64,000 bases of DNA from DATAVB01 sp036267955 (GCA_036267955.1 DATAVB010000164.1:1-64000); one strand, 5' to 3'. Numbered from the stretch's first letter, positions 10,485 through 19,289 are shown. Notes: a model not told the origin generated them from the letters alone. Made by a program: numbers and translations.

Positions 10485-11077
10485 TTCGTCTCCGTGTAGG
10501 TCGGCAGACCCAGCGGGTTGCGCCTGACGCCGTCGGACGTGTTGTAGGCCTTCGACGACGCGGTGACGCCGTACCGCGGCTGGTCGACGAGCTGACGGGC
10601 CCGGATCGGGCCGAGCGGCTCATGCATGATCTTGTCGTGCAGCTTCAGGATCGCGTCGAGCAGCATCTCCGGCCGCGGCGGGCAGCCGGGCAGGTACATG
10701 TCGACCGGGACGACGTGGTCGACGCCCTGCACGATCGCGTAGTTGTTGAACATGCCGCCGGATGAGGCGCAGACGCCCATCGACAGCACCCACTTCGGCT
10801 CGGGCATCTGGTCATACAACTGGCGCAGCACCGGCGCCATCTTCTGGCTGACCCGGCCGGCCACGATCATCAGGTCAGCCTGGCGCGGTGTCGAGGAGAA
10901 CCGCTCCATGCCGAACCGGGCGATGTCGAACCGGGACCCGCCGACCGCCATCATCTCGATGGCGCAGCAGGCCAACCCGAAGGTCATCGGCCACATCGAC
11001 GCCTTGCGCGCGTAGTTCACGACCTTCTCGACGGTGGTCAACAGCACACCGCTCGGGAGTTTCTCTTCCAGACCCAT
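10481..11077 (-). CDS. nuoB: NADH-quinone oxidoreductase subunit B (cluster N2)
   Basis: Carries the terminal [4Fe-4S] cluster N2 that reduces menaquinone. 198 residues. All four ligands are visible: the adjacent cysteines in FGLACCAIEMM, one in SMGVCASSGGMFNNY and one in DMYLPGCPPRPE. The start is ATG at 11077, with an upstream AGGAGG-like box (TTAGGAGGC, spacing about 12). It overlaps nuoC at its 3' end. Confidence 0.97.
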   Translation of the reverse strand: MGLEEKLPSGVLLTTVEKVVNYARKASMWPMTFGLACCAIEMMAVGGSRFDIARFGMERFSSTPRQADLMIVAGRVSQKMAPVLRQLYDQMPEPKWVLSMGVCASSGGMFNNYAIVQGVDHVVPVDMYLPGCPPRPEMLLDAILKLHDKIMHEPLGPIRARQLVDQPRYGVTASSKAYNTSDGVRRNPLGLPTYTETK

Positions 11078-11107
11078 TTTTCGTCGGCCTCCTAATCGCT
11101 TTCGGCG

Positions 11108-11473
11108 TCAGTTCCAGTCGAGACCGCCGCGCCGCCAGACATAGGCGTACGCGATGAAGACCGTTCCGACGAAGAGCACCATTTCGACGAGGCCGAAGAT
11201 GCCCAGCGCCTTGTTGGCCACGGCGTAGGGGTAGACGAAGACGATTTCGATGTCGAACACGATGAACAGCATCGCGGTCAGATAGAACTTCACCGGGAAC
11301 CGGCCGCCGCCCACCGGCTGCGGGCTCGGCTCGATACCGCATTCGTACGCGTCGTACTTGGCCCGGTTGAACCGCTTCGGCCCGGTGATGGTGGCCAGAA
11401 TCGCCGAGAACACGGCAAAGCCGGCGGCCAGGAGAAACATCCCGATGATCGGAATGTAGGGGGTGAGCGTCAT
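11108..11473 (-). CDS. nuoA: NADH-quinone oxidoreductase subunit A
   Basis: First gene of the nuo operon; three-helix membrane subunit (121 residues). Conserved features are the cytoplasmic loop with the reactive cysteine (DAYECGIEPSPQP) and FLTAMLFIVFDIEIVFVYP-like sequence with the conserved Asp and two Glu in helix 2. An AAGG/TAAGGG site precedes the ATG. The operon promoter should lie in 11474-11592, where a TAGGGT -10-like box (11531-11526, minus strand) and an imperfect inverted repeat at 11505-11519 (GTTTGCAATGCGAAC on the minus strand) are seen. Confidence 0.96.
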   Translation of the reverse strand: MTLTPYIPIIGMFLLAAGFAVFSAILATITGPKRFNRAKYDAYECGIEPSPQPVGGGRFPVKFYLTAMLFIVFDIEIVFVYPYAVANKALGIFGLVEMVLFVGTVFIAYAYVWRRGGLDWN

Positions 11474-11592
11474 CCCTTACCGCACCTTCCGAGCTGGTTT
11501 TATCGTTCGCATTGCAAACGGACATACCCTAGATCGAAGTCGCCACGGCGATTGAGTAAGGCTGCCCTTAGCTGCCGAGTGGGCCGGCCCGC

Positions 11593-13008
11593 TCATGCCG
11601 CCGGCGCCAGGCGGGTCAGCGCGTTGATGATCCGGTCCATGGCGTCACCCCCCCGCTGATCGGTGAGGTTGGCCAGCAGCTTCAGGACGAAGCGCATCAG
11701 CATCGGGTGCGGCAGACCGTGGTGGGTGCACAGCTTCATCACCGACGGGTGGCCGATCAGCTTCACGAAGACGCCGCCGAGCCGGTAGTAACCGCCGTAC
11801 GCATCCTTCAGCGCCTGCGGGTACGCGGCCAGCGCGCGCTCCCGGGCCGGGCCGGCCGGCCGGGTCAGCGCCTGGACGATCACCTCGGCCGCCATTTCGC
11901 CGGACTCCATCGCGTAGGCGATGCCCTCGCCGTTGAACGGGTTGACCACGCCGCCGGCGTCGCCGACCAGCAGCAGCCCGTCGCGGTAGTGCGGCGTGCG
12001 GTTGAACCCCATCGGCAGCCCGCCGCCGCGGGTCGGGCCAGTCGCGTTCTCCTCGACGTAGCCCCACTCCCGCGGAAGCCCGTCCAGCCAGCGGGTCAGC
12101 ATTTCCCGGTAGTTGCTCTTGCCGAAGCCGACCGAGGTGTTGAGCACCCCGAGGCCGACATTGGAGGTGCCGTCGCCGAGGCCGAAGATCCAGCCGTAGC
12201 CGGGCAACAGCGCGTCCTTGCCGCCGGTGGCCTGGGAGTCCTTCAACTCCAGCCAGGACTCCAGGTGGTCGTCGTCGTGCCGCGGGCTCTTGTAGTAACG
12301 CCGGACGGCCACGCCCATCGGCCGGTCCTCGCGCTTGGCGATACCCAGGGCGAGCGCCAACCGGCCGGAGACGCCGTCCGCGGCGACCACCAGCGGCGCG
12401 CGATAGGTCGCCGGCGCCTTGTCCGGCCCGATCTCGGCGGCGACTCCGACGACCCGGCCGCGGTCGTCCTGCACCGGCGCCGTGACGTTGCTGAGCTCCT
12501 GCAGCCGGACCCCCGACTTCTGGGCCCGCCGCACCAGCAGCTCGTCCAGGTCGGCCCGGCTGCGGGTCAGCCCGAAGTCCGGGTAGCTGGCCAGCTCCGG
12601 CCACGGCAGCTCGAGGCGGAGGCCGCCACCGAGGACGCGCAGACCCTTGTTACGCAGCCAGCCGGCCTGCTCGGTGGTGTCGACACCCATCCGGATCAGC
12701 GACCGGACCGAGCGCGGGGTCAGCCCATCGCCGCAGACCTTGTCCCGCGGGTAGGCGGTCTTCTCCAGCAGCAGCACGTCGAGGCCGGCCTGGGCGAGGT
12801 AGTACGCGGCGGCCGAGCCGCCGGGGCCGCCACCGACGACGATGACGTCCGCGTCATCGGCGGACGAGCGGGCGGCCGGGCTTGCTGAGCTACCCGGGAC
12901 CGGCATACCTGCGGTGGGAGTCACGGCGCTTTCCTGGAAGTTTGAATCAGCGATGTCGATCGGCGGGTTGTCGATCAGAGAATTTTGGTCGGGCGGAACG
13001 GTCAACAC
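11593..13008 (-). CDS. menJ: Geranylgeranyl reductase family FAD oxidoreductase, probable menaquinone reductase
   Basis: Probable reductase of one isoprene unit in the menaquinone side chain, the role shown for MenJ in mycobacteria. FAD-binding GxGxxG motif as VIVVGGGPGGSAAAYYLAQAG, then KTAYPRDKVCGDGLTPRS (family signature), and the second FAD motif GLLLVGDAGGVVNPFNGEGI. Context supports this: it sits between nuoA and menG. The start shown is GTG at 13008, only 3 bases from a Rex operator, which would make it nearly leaderless. An ATG at 12906 (MPVPGSSA) would also leave the FAD domain whole and cannot be excluded. 471 residues from the first start, with a disordered leader of about 50. Confidence 0.85.
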   Translation of the reverse strand: MLTVPPDQNSLIDNPPIDIADSNFQESAVTPTAGMPVPGSSASPAARSSADDADVIVVGGGPGGSAAAYYLAQAGLDVLLLEKTAYPRDKVCGDGLTPRSVRSLIRMGVDTTEQAGWLRNKGLRVLGGGLRLELPWPELASYPDFGLTRSRADLDELLVRRAQKSGVRLQELSNVTAPVQDDRGRVVGVAAEIGPDKAPATYRAPLVVAADGVSGRLALALGIAKREDRPMGVAVRRYYKSPRHDDDHLESWLELKDSQATGGKDALLPGYGWIFGLGDGTSNVGLGVLNTSVGFGKSNYREMLTRWLDGLPREWGYVEENATGPTRGGGLPMGFNRTPHYRDGLLLVGDAGGVVNPFNGEGIAYAMESGEMAAEVIVQALTRPAGPARERALAAYPQALKDAYGGYYRLGGVFVKLIGHPSVMKLCTHHGLPHPMLMRFVLKLLANLTDQRGGDAMDRIINALTRLAPAA

Positions 13009-13011
13009 CGC

Positions 13012-13029
13012 TTGTGAACGTCTTCACTA
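13012..13029. promoter_or_regulatory. Rex operator (ROP) upstream of menJ
   Basis: TTGTGAACGTCTTCACTA matches the known Rex operator consensus TTGTGAAnnnnnnTTCACAA at all but two outer positions. It lies just before the menJ start. On the minus strand a TATTAG -10-like box (13032-13027) overlaps it, so bound Rex would cover the transcription start. Rex itself is encoded in this window. Binding is inferred from the motif, not shown. Confidence 0.75.
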
Positions 13030-13134
13030 ATACGGAGGTCAGTGTACGACCGAGGATCGACTGACCCCGCGCGGGCCCCGCCTGCTCCAGGCTGTTCCCG
13101 CGCGCCACTGCCGGTTCCGGTCGCCGGAAAGCAC

Positions 13135-13182
13135 GAACGGGACGGGCCCGTACGCAAGTGCGTACGAAGACCCGTCCCGTTC
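13135..13182 (-). terminator. Two-tier hairpin, probable terminator of the antitoxin-like gene
   Basis: Outer 12-bp arms GAACGGGACGGG (13135-13146) and CCCGTCCCGTTC (13171-13182) are perfectly complementary. Inside them CGTACGCA and TGCGTACG form a second stem. The structure lies 37 bases past the stop of the minus-strand gene ending at 13220. No strong T tract follows, which is common for actinobacterial terminators. Confidence 0.6.
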
Positions 13183-13219
13183 ATGACCAGCGGCAGGCAG
13201 GCGCCGCCCGGCGATACGG

Positions 13220-13588
13220 CTAGGCGGAGGGCTTGTCTGTCGTATCCGTGCCAGCGTCGGTGCCCGTGTCGGCAGCGCTGTCGGATGCCGTCTCAGTCGC
13301 GTCCGCCACGGTCTCGGCGGGTGCGTCCGTCGCGGTGGTGGCGGCCGCTGCCGGAGCGGCCGGGTCGGCCGCTGCCGGGGCACTGTCGGCACTGTCGGCC
13401 GCATCCGTCCCGTCAGCCTTCACCTTGTCGATCACCTGGTCGGCTTTCTCCCCGGCCTTGGCGATCTTGTCGTGGTACTTGCCCTTGGTCTTGTCGTCGA
13501 CGAAGTCGCCCGCCTTGTCGACGGCGGACTTGATCTGGCCCTCGCGGTCCTTGACCAGTCCCTTGAGTCTGTCGAGTAGTCCTGCCAT
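13220..13588 (-). CDS. Antitoxin-like protein (Rv0909/MT0933 family) with long acidic tail
   Basis: The first about 60 residues (MAGLLDRLKGLVKDREGQ, then AVDKAGDFVDDKTKGKYHDK) match the short MT0933-type antitoxin family, a helical amphipathic protein seen in mycobacteria as Rv0909. Residues about 65-122 form an Ala/Thr/Asp-rich low-complexity tail that the classic members lack. AAGGAG precedes the ATG at 13588. No toxin gene is adjacent: neighbours are menJ and menG. The toxin-antitoxin label is therefore only by family; a stress or cell-envelope role is equally possible. Confidence 0.7.
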   Translation of the reverse strand: MAGLLDRLKGLVKDREGQIKSAVDKAGDFVDDKTKGKYHDKIAKAGEKADQVIDKVKADGTDAADSADSAPAAADPAAPAAAATTATDAPAETVADATETASDSAADTGTDAGTDTTDKPSA

Positions 13589-13815
13589 AGCGATGATTCT
13601 CCTTGTGAGGCCCCGACCGGCGTTCTTCTTAGTGGTAACGGTACGGCGTCGTGTGAAGGAATGCGCATACAGCACCCCGTCACACGCCGCAATCGATTCG
13701 GCCGGACCCGGACGCATCGCGGCCTGTAACACTCGTAACACCTGCGACACAGGCAAAAAGACCACAAAGGACCCACAAATCAGGGGGCCGGACGGGCACC
13801 GGCCGGCTCCGCGCC

Positions 13816-14505
13816 TCAGGCGCTGCGGGTGCCCCGATGCAGCGCGACGATGCCGCCGGTCAGATTGCGCCAGGCGACCGACTCCCAGCCGGCCGCCCCG
13901 ATCCGATCGGCCAGGCCGGCCTGGTCCGGCCACTCGCGGATCGAGTCGGCCAGGTATTCGTACGCCTCCGGCGAGCTGCTCACCCTGCGGGCCAGCGGCG
14001 GGATCGCCCGCATCAGGTACTCGACGTACACGGTCCGGAACGGCCGCCAGGTCGGCACGCTGAACTCGACGACAAGCAGCCGCCCACCCGGCCGGGTGAC
14101 CCGGCGGAACTCCGCCAGCGCCGCGTCGATGTCGACCACGTTGCGCAGCCCGAAGGAGATGGTGACCGCGTCGAAACTCCCGTCGGCGAACGGCAGGCGC
14201 AGCGCGTCGCCGGCGACCAGCGGCACCGGCCGGCCGCGCGAGGCACTCAGCATGCCGACGGAGAAGTCGCAGCCCACCACGAACGCGCCGGACCGAGCCA
14301 GCGCGACGGTCGAGGCGCCCGTACCGGCCGCGACGTCCAACACCCGTTCCCCCGGAATGGCGTGCAGCGACTCGCGGACAATCCGGCGCCACCGGTAGTC
14401 CTGCCCCAGCGACATCAGGGTGTTCATCACGTCGTACCGACGGGCCACCCCGTCAAACATCGTCGCAACGGCATCCGGGTCCTTGGCCAGCGTCGCTCTG
14501 CTCAC
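13816..14505 (-). CDS. menG: Demethylmenaquinone methyltransferase
   Basis: Last step of menaquinone synthesis: SAM-dependent C-methylation of demethylmenaquinone (MenG/UbiE family). 229 residues. SAM-binding motif I is LDVAAGTGASTVALA, with the family signatures MFDGVARRYDVMN near the N-terminus and ISFGLRNVVDIDAALAEFRRVTRPGGRL. Located between other men genes and divergent from menF, with 155 bases between the two starts. Confidence 0.94.
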   Translation of the reverse strand: MSRATLAKDPDAVATMFDGVARRYDVMNTLMSLGQDYRWRRIVRESLHAIPGERVLDVAAGTGASTVALARSGAFVVGCDFSVGMLSASRGRPVPLVAGDALRLPFADGSFDAVTISFGLRNVVDIDAALAEFRRVTRPGGRLLVVEFSVPTWRPFRTVYVEYLMRAIPPLARRVSSSPEAYEYLADSIREWPDQAGLADRIGAAGWESVAWRNLTGGIVALHRGTRSA

Positions 14506-14647
14506 AGCGAGTCAGTCTCTCACCGCCCAATTCGCCGTTCGCCAGGCGACCTGGCCCGCGACCGCCAGCGGGAGTGGGGCGTGCCACATCCGGCCGCCTT
14601 GACCGGGTTAGCCGAAGGGTTCCAGCGGCCGTCGCGCAGCCGGTACG

Positions 14648-14653
14648 TAGGCT
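14648..14653 (+). promoter_or_regulatory. -10 box for a probable leaderless menF transcript
   Basis: TAGGCT at 14648-14653 is a good actinobacterial -10 (TAnnnT). It ends 7 bases before the menF GTG, so the transcript probably starts at or next to the start codon. No clear -35 is seen at the usual spacing and no ribosome site precedes the GTG, which agrees with a leaderless mRNA. Confidence 0.55.
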
Positions 14654-14660
14654 GACACCC

Positions 14661-15932
14661 GTGACCAGCGCCCCTGACCTCAAAGCGATCACCGTGCGCA
14701 GCGTCGGTCTGGACGCTCCCGGCCCGCTGCCGAGCCGGCTCCCCGCCGGCCCTGTCTTCTCCTGGGTCCGCGAGGGCGACGGGATGATCGGCTGGGGTGA
14801 GTTGACCCGGTACGAATGGACCGGCGGCGAGGGCGCGGCCGGCGCGGGCGCCTGGTGGCGGGACTGGTGCCGCGGTCTGCAGGTGCGCGACGAGGTGGGG
14901 TTGCCCGGCACCGGGCCGGTCGCATTCGGCAGCCTCGCGTTCGACCAGCGCACCGCCTCCTCCGCGCTGGTGGTGCCCCGGGTGATCCTGGGCCGGCGCG
15001 GCGATCACGCCTGGCTGACCACGTTCGGGGACGACGCAGCTCTGCCCGAGCCGGGCGTGTTCCCGCATCCGACGCAGGTCCGGTACGCCGACGGTGCGCT
15101 CTCTCCCGACCAGTGGGGCGCCGCGGTGGCCGAGGCGGTGCGCCGGATCCGGGCCGGCGAGCTGCACAAGGTCGTGCTGGCCCGGGATCTGGTGGCGACC
15201 ACCGAGCCGCCGGTCGATGTGCGGTCGCTGCTGGTCTGGTTGGCCGATCGCTACCCGTCGTGCTGGACCTACAGCGTGGACGGCCTGGTCGGCGCGACCC
15301 CCGAGCTGCTGGTGCGGCGGCGGGGCAACCGGGTCGACTCCCGGGTGCTGGCCGGCACGTCCTGGCGCGGCTCGGTGCAGGACGACCAGCCAGATCACGC
15401 GGACTCGCGTGGGCAGGACGACACCGACGAGGCCGAGCGGCATCTGATGGCCTCAACGAAGGACCTCGGCGAGCACGAGTACGCGGCCGCCTCCACGGCC
15501 CGGATCCTCACCGAGTTCTGCTCGGAGCTGGACGTGCCGCCGCCGTCCCTGCTGCGGCTGCCGAACGTGTCCCATCTGGCCACCGAGATCGTCGGCACCC
15601 TCAACCGGGACGTGAGCTCGATCGAGCTGGCCGGCGCGTTGAACCTGACCGCCGCGGTGTGTGGGACGCCGACCGAGGTGGCGGTGGACCTCATCCCGGA
15701 ACTGGAACGGATGCCGCGCGGCCGCTACGCCGGGCCGATCGGTTGGGTCGACGCCGCCGGCGACGGCGACTGGGGCATCGCGCTGCGCGGGGCCCAGGTC
15801 GACGGGGCTCAGGTGCGGATGTTCGCCGGCTGCGGGATCGTGGCCGGCTCCGAGCCCGACCGCGAACTCGCCGAGACTCAGGCCAAGTTCATCGTCATGC
15901 GCGACGCCCTGGAATCGCGCGACCGCACCTAA
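14661..15932 (+). CDS. menF: Isochorismate synthase
   Basis: Converts chorismate to isochorismate, the first committed step of the o-succinylbenzoate menaquinone route. The C-terminal chorismate-binding domain is clear: AGELHKVVLARDL, RVLAGTSWRG, HLMASTKDLGEHEYA, LNLTAAVCGTPTEVA and GRYAGPIGWVD, with the final FAGCGIVAGSEPDRELAET. The start is GTG at 14661 (VTSAPDLKAI); an ATG at 14574 would add 29 poorly coding residues upstream of the -10 box. 423 residues. The wider family includes EntC/DhbC, but the men context favours menaquinone rather than siderophore use. Confidence 0.9.
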   Translation: MTSAPDLKAITVRSVGLDAPGPLPSRLPAGPVFSWVREGDGMIGWGELTRYEWTGGEGAAGAGAWWRDWCRGLQVRDEVGLPGTGPVAFGSLAFDQRTASSALVVPRVILGRRGDHAWLTTFGDDAALPEPGVFPHPTQVRYADGALSPDQWGAAVAEAVRRIRAGELHKVVLARDLVATTEPPVDVRSLLVWLADRYPSCWTYSVDGLVGATPELLVRRRGNRVDSRVLAGTSWRGSVQDDQPDHADSRGQDDTDEAERHLMASTKDLGEHEYAAASTARILTEFCSELDVPPPSLLRLPNVSHLATEIVGTLNRDVSSIELAGALNLTAAVCGTPTEVAVDLIPELERMPRGRYAGPIGWVDAAGDGDWGIALRGAQVDGAQVRMFAGCGIVAGSEPDRELAETQAKFIVMRDALESRDRT

Positions 15933-15953
15933 CTTTTGCGCCCGCCCGCCCCC

Positions 15954-16015
15954 TTCCATGATCGACATCGAGTTGGTGTCGCTATAGCGACGCTTAGTCG
16001 ATGTCGATCATGGAA
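15954..16015. repeat. 62-base nested perfect palindrome between convergent genes
   Basis: Outer arms of 18 bases, TTCCATGATCGACATCGA (15954-15971) and its exact complement at 15998-16015. The 26-base loop itself holds the perfect 14-base palindrome GTCGCTATAGCGAC (15978-15991). It lies 21 bases after menF and 24 bases before the end of the convergent solute-binding protein gene, so it can serve as a two-way terminator. There is no T tract, and the nested design also suits a REP-like mobile repeat. Confidence 0.8.
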
Positions 16016-16039
16016 ATTGGGCCGGAGAAAGGCGGCGGG

Positions 16040-18166
16040 TCAGGTGGTGTGCGTGGAGGGGTCGGCCCAGAAGAAGGTCTCCGGGTCGTAGACGGCCGGC
16101 GTCGGGTGGTTCCACGGATTCACGAAACCGCCCTGGGCCAGGTTTTCCTTCCGCGGCACATTCTGCAGGTCCTTCTTCAGCACGACCACCTGCGGGAAGT
16201 TGGCCACCGAGCCCATGAAGAACGGCCCCTGCTGGGCGTGGATCTTCACCATCTCGAATACGTACTGGGTGCGCTTGAGCTCGTCGGACTCCAACAACGC
16301 CTTGCTGTAAAGCTTCTGCAGGGCCTCGATCGGGCCGCCCGGCTCGGGCGCGATCCGTGGCGGGGTCCGTTTCCACGGATCGACATTCTTCTCGGCGTGC
16401 TCATTGGGCGTGCCGATGGTCGTGTAGTACGCACCCTCCAGCGGCGACCACCGGGACGATTCCAACGGCACCAGCCACGGTGCGCGGACCAGGTGGTTGG
16501 GCGCGTCGCTGCATTCCCAGTTGGTGTGCGCCATCAGCTTTCCGGCCGTCCACATGTCACCGTACGACTGCGGTGAGATCGGATTCCGCCGCATCCGCAG
16601 GCCGATCTTCTTGCAGTCGGCCACCAGTTGGTCGTCGAAGGCGGCGTAGGTCTGCGCGATATCTGCCGAATAGTCGATGCTGACGGTGAGTTTCTTGCCG
16701 TTCGGCAGCTCGACGAAGCCGTCGCCGTCCGCGTCCTTCAGGCCGAGCTCGGCCAGCAGTTTCTTGGCCTTGGCCGGGTCGTGCTCGACATACGAGTCGC
16801 GCCAATTCTTGTACGCGGCCTTGCCGGTCGCGTCGGCGTGATATTCCTTCGCCTTCGGGCTCAGCGTGCCCGTGGTGAGCTCGCCCTGCTGGAAGAACAA
16901 TGCCTTCAGCGCGGTCTTCCGGTCCAGCGCGTGCGAGATTGCCTGCCGGAATTTGGGCTCCCGGAAAAGCTTGCGCAGCTGAGGATCCGGGTGGTCGTAA
17001 TTCAGGAAGAAGACCGGTCCGGTGCCGGAGCCACTGTCCCACAACAGGACCTCAGTCCCGGCTTTCTGCCGGGCCTGCATCATGGTCGAGACATCGGAGA
17101 CGTCGATCTGATTGAAATAGCCCATGCAGAAATCGACCTTGCCCTGCTGCACTCGCAGTTTCCCGACCTGCGCGTCCTGCAACGTGTCGATCTCGATCTC
17201 GTCGAGATAGGGCAGCTGGTCGCCCTCCTTCGTGACGCACCAGTAGTACGGGTTGCGCTCGAAGGTGACGCCCTTGTTGTTGTCGAACGACTTCGTCATG
17301 AAGCCGGTCATCGTCGGGCAGTCGGGATTCCGCGCCCAGTCGGCCTTCTGCTCCCAGAGCCCACCAACGGTGTCCCAGTTCTTCGGGACCTTCTTGTTGT
17401 ATTTCGGGTGGAACTGCTTGACGTAGTGGCTCGGCAACATCCAGATGGCCCCGTTGCTGCCATCCCCGCCGTTGACGTACGTCGCGAGCCGGTCGGCGAG
17501 CAGCGGAGCGGGAGCGTCGAAATTCAGCTCCAGCGTGCTTTCGTCGACCGCCTTCATCTTCACCAGGCTGCCGGTGCCGGACCTGCAGTCGTCCGGCACA
17601 GTCTGCGCGAAGTGACCCGGCAGGACCATGTCCTCCCACCAGAACAGGATGTCCGCAGTGGTCCACGGCTGCCCGTCCGACCATTTCAGACCCTTGCGGA
17701 AATGCAGCGTCCACTTGGACGCGTCCGCATTGGAGGACCATTTCTCAACCAGGCCCGGCCCCAGATCCAGACCGTCGTTCAGCCACCGCACCAGGGAATG
17801 TCCGTAGAAGAACTCCTTGTTGGAGGAGGCCTTTGCCGTTCCCTGACTGGAGAAAGTGATCATGTACAGCTTGCCGCCGTACTTTCCGCGCTTCACCCAC
17901 CGGTGCGGCACCACGTACGGATTCTCCGGCAGCCGTTTCGCCAACGCGGGCAGGCCCTTGCCGCGCAACGCGGGCGCCTCGCTCAACTTGGTCGGCACCG
18001 GAAGCGGCTTGGTCACCGAACCTTTGGCCGCATCCTGGCCCGAGGCGGCCGAGCCACCACCGCCTCCGCCGCCGCTGCTGCACGCAGCCAACGTCGCCGT
18101 TCCGGCGAGCAGCGCCGATCCGTAAAGAAAACTCCGCCGGGACAGGTAATTACTTTCGACAGGCAT
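16040..18166 (-). CDS. Extracellular solute-binding protein, family 5 (Tat lipoprotein), orphan
   Basis: Predicted lipid-anchored binding protein of the peptide/nickel (SBP_bac_5) ABC class. The N-terminus reads SRRSFLYGSALLAG, a twin-arginine signal, followed by the lipobox TLAAC and a Gly/Ser linker. The domain shows LVRWLNDGLDLGPGLVEKWS, a WTLHFRKGLKWSDGQPWTTADI signature split over the usual position, and RQAISHALDRK. At 708 residues it is longer than the usual 500-600. The start is ATG at 18166 behind AAAGGGG. No permease or ATPase genes flank it; neighbours are menF and menC. The substrate cannot be told from sequence. Confidence 0.85.
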   Translation of the reverse strand: MPVESNYLSRRSFLYGSALLAGTATLAACSSGGGGGGGSAASGQDAAKGSVTKPLPVPTKLSEAPALRGKGLPALAKRLPENPYVVPHRWVKRGKYGGKLYMITFSSQGTAKASSNKEFFYGHSLVRWLNDGLDLGPGLVEKWSSNADASKWTLHFRKGLKWSDGQPWTTADILFWWEDMVLPGHFAQTVPDDCRSGTGSLVKMKAVDESTLELNFDAPAPLLADRLATYVNGGDGSNGAIWMLPSHYVKQFHPKYNKKVPKNWDTVGGLWEQKADWARNPDCPTMTGFMTKSFDNNKGVTFERNPYYWCVTKEGDQLPYLDEIEIDTLQDAQVGKLRVQQGKVDFCMGYFNQIDVSDVSTMMQARQKAGTEVLLWDSGSGTGPVFFLNYDHPDPQLRKLFREPKFRQAISHALDRKTALKALFFQQGELTTGTLSPKAKEYHADATGKAAYKNWRDSYVEHDPAKAKKLLAELGLKDADGDGFVELPNGKKLTVSIDYSADIAQTYAAFDDQLVADCKKIGLRMRRNPISPQSYGDMWTAGKLMAHTNWECSDAPNHLVRAPWLVPLESSRWSPLEGAYYTTIGTPNEHAEKNVDPWKRTPPRIAPEPGGPIEALQKLYSKALLESDELKRTQYVFEMVKIHAQQGPFFMGSVANFPQVVVLKKDLQNVPRKENLAQGGFVNPWNHPTPAVYDPETFFWADPSTHTT

Positions 18167-18266
18167 CCACGACCCCTTTCCGCCGCGGAAGACTACGCAG
18201 CCGGCACGGGGCTTGGCAACCGGTTGCACAGAATTTTCTGGGACCGGGCCGCCAGAAAACAATTTC

Positions 18267-19244
18267 CTACAAAGCCGCTGCGCAATCGGCAATCCGCGCG
18301 TGCCACCAGGAAGCACGGTCGGCCGGGGCCGCGAATTCAGCCAACAAAGCAGTGTCCGGATCCGGCCGCCGCACGGCGGTCAGGCCCAACTCCGGAATCA
18401 GCGGATCGCCGGTAATGTCACCGCTCATCAGGCTGAGCGTGCCGAGTCCGCAGGCATAATCCAATTCCGGCAGCGCGGCGGCGAGCGCCAACCCCGCCGC
18501 CAACCCGACCGAGGTGTCGACCGCGGAGGAGACGACGCACGGCAGCCCGCACGCTTCGGCCACCTGCAACGCCCGGGCCACGCCGCCCAGCGGCGCCACC
18601 TTGAGCACCGCGATGTCCGCCGCGCCGGCGACGACGACCCGCATCGGGTCCTCGGCCTTGCGGATCGACTCGTCGGCGGCGATCGGCACCTCGACCCGCC
18701 GGCGTACGGCGGCCAACTCGTCCAGCCCGGCACACGGCTGCTCGACGTACTCCAGTCCACCGGCCGCCCGGTCCAGGGCACGGATCGCGGCGACCGCCTC
18801 CTGGATCGACCAACCGGCGTTGGCGTCGACCCGGATCTTTCCGGCCGGGCCGAGCTCGGCCCGCACCGCCTCGACCCGGGCGATGTCGTCGGCGAGTTGC
18901 TGACCGGTCTCGGCCACCTTCACTTTTACCGTCCCGCCCACCGCGCCGGCGCCGCCGGCCGCGACGATGCGGCGGGCCTGCTCCACATCGCAGGCCGGCA
19001 CGGTCGTGTTGATCGGGATCGCGTCCCGGACGCCGGCCGGCCAGCTGGTGGTGCACGCTTCCCGGGCCGCGGCCAGCCAGGCGGCCGACTCGGCGACGCC
19101 GTACTCCAGGAACGGGGCGAACTCGCCCCAGCCGGCCGGCCCGTGCAGCAGCGCGGCCTCCCGGACGGTGATCCCGCGGAACCGGGTCCGCATCGGAATC
19201 GACACCACGTGAATGTCCACAGTGGACAACCAGTCCGTGACCAC
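18267..19244 (-). CDS. menC: o-Succinylbenzoate synthase
   Basis: Dehydrates SHCHC to o-succinylbenzoate in menaquinone synthesis; enolase superfamily. Visible catalytic features are the KVKV lysine pair, metal ligands in RVDANAGWS, YVEQP and AADESI, and the second lysine in AVLKVAPLGG. SIPMRTRFRGITVRE is the typical N-terminal region. The start is uncertain: GTG at 19244 has GGGGGT 5 bases before it and is used here, while GTG at 19220 would sit inside a TCCACNGTGGA palindrome (19216-19226) and lacks a ribosome site. 325 residues. Divergent from menE with only 45 bases between. Confidence 0.9.
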   Translation of the reverse strand: MVTDWLSTVDIHVVSIPMRTRFRGITVREAALLHGPAGWGEFAPFLEYGVAESAAWLAAAREACTTSWPAGVRDAIPINTTVPACDVEQARRIVAAGGAGAVGGTVKVKVAETGQQLADDIARVEAVRAELGPAGKIRVDANAGWSIQEAVAAIRALDRAAGGLEYVEQPCAGLDELAAVRRRVEVPIAADESIRKAEDPMRVVVAGAADIAVLKVAPLGGVARALQVAEACGLPCVVSSAVDTSVGLAAGLALAAALPELDYACGLGTLSLMSGDITGDPLIPELGLTAVRRPDPDTALLAEFAAPADRASWWHARIADCAAAL

Positions 19245-19274
19245 GCTCACCCCCAGCAACGTTCCGCCGATGGC

Positions 19275-19280
19275 TACCCT
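19275..19280 (+). promoter_or_regulatory. -10 box for a probable leaderless menE transcript
   Basis: TACCCT ends 9 bases before the menE ATG, and no ribosome site is present. The spacing fits a leaderless transcript, as for menF. Confidence 0.4.
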
Positions 19281-19289
19281 AATGACGAC

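Noticed and set aside
13220..13588. Classical toxin-antitoxin operon
   Set aside because: No second small ORF accompanies the antitoxin-like gene; flanking genes are menJ and menG.
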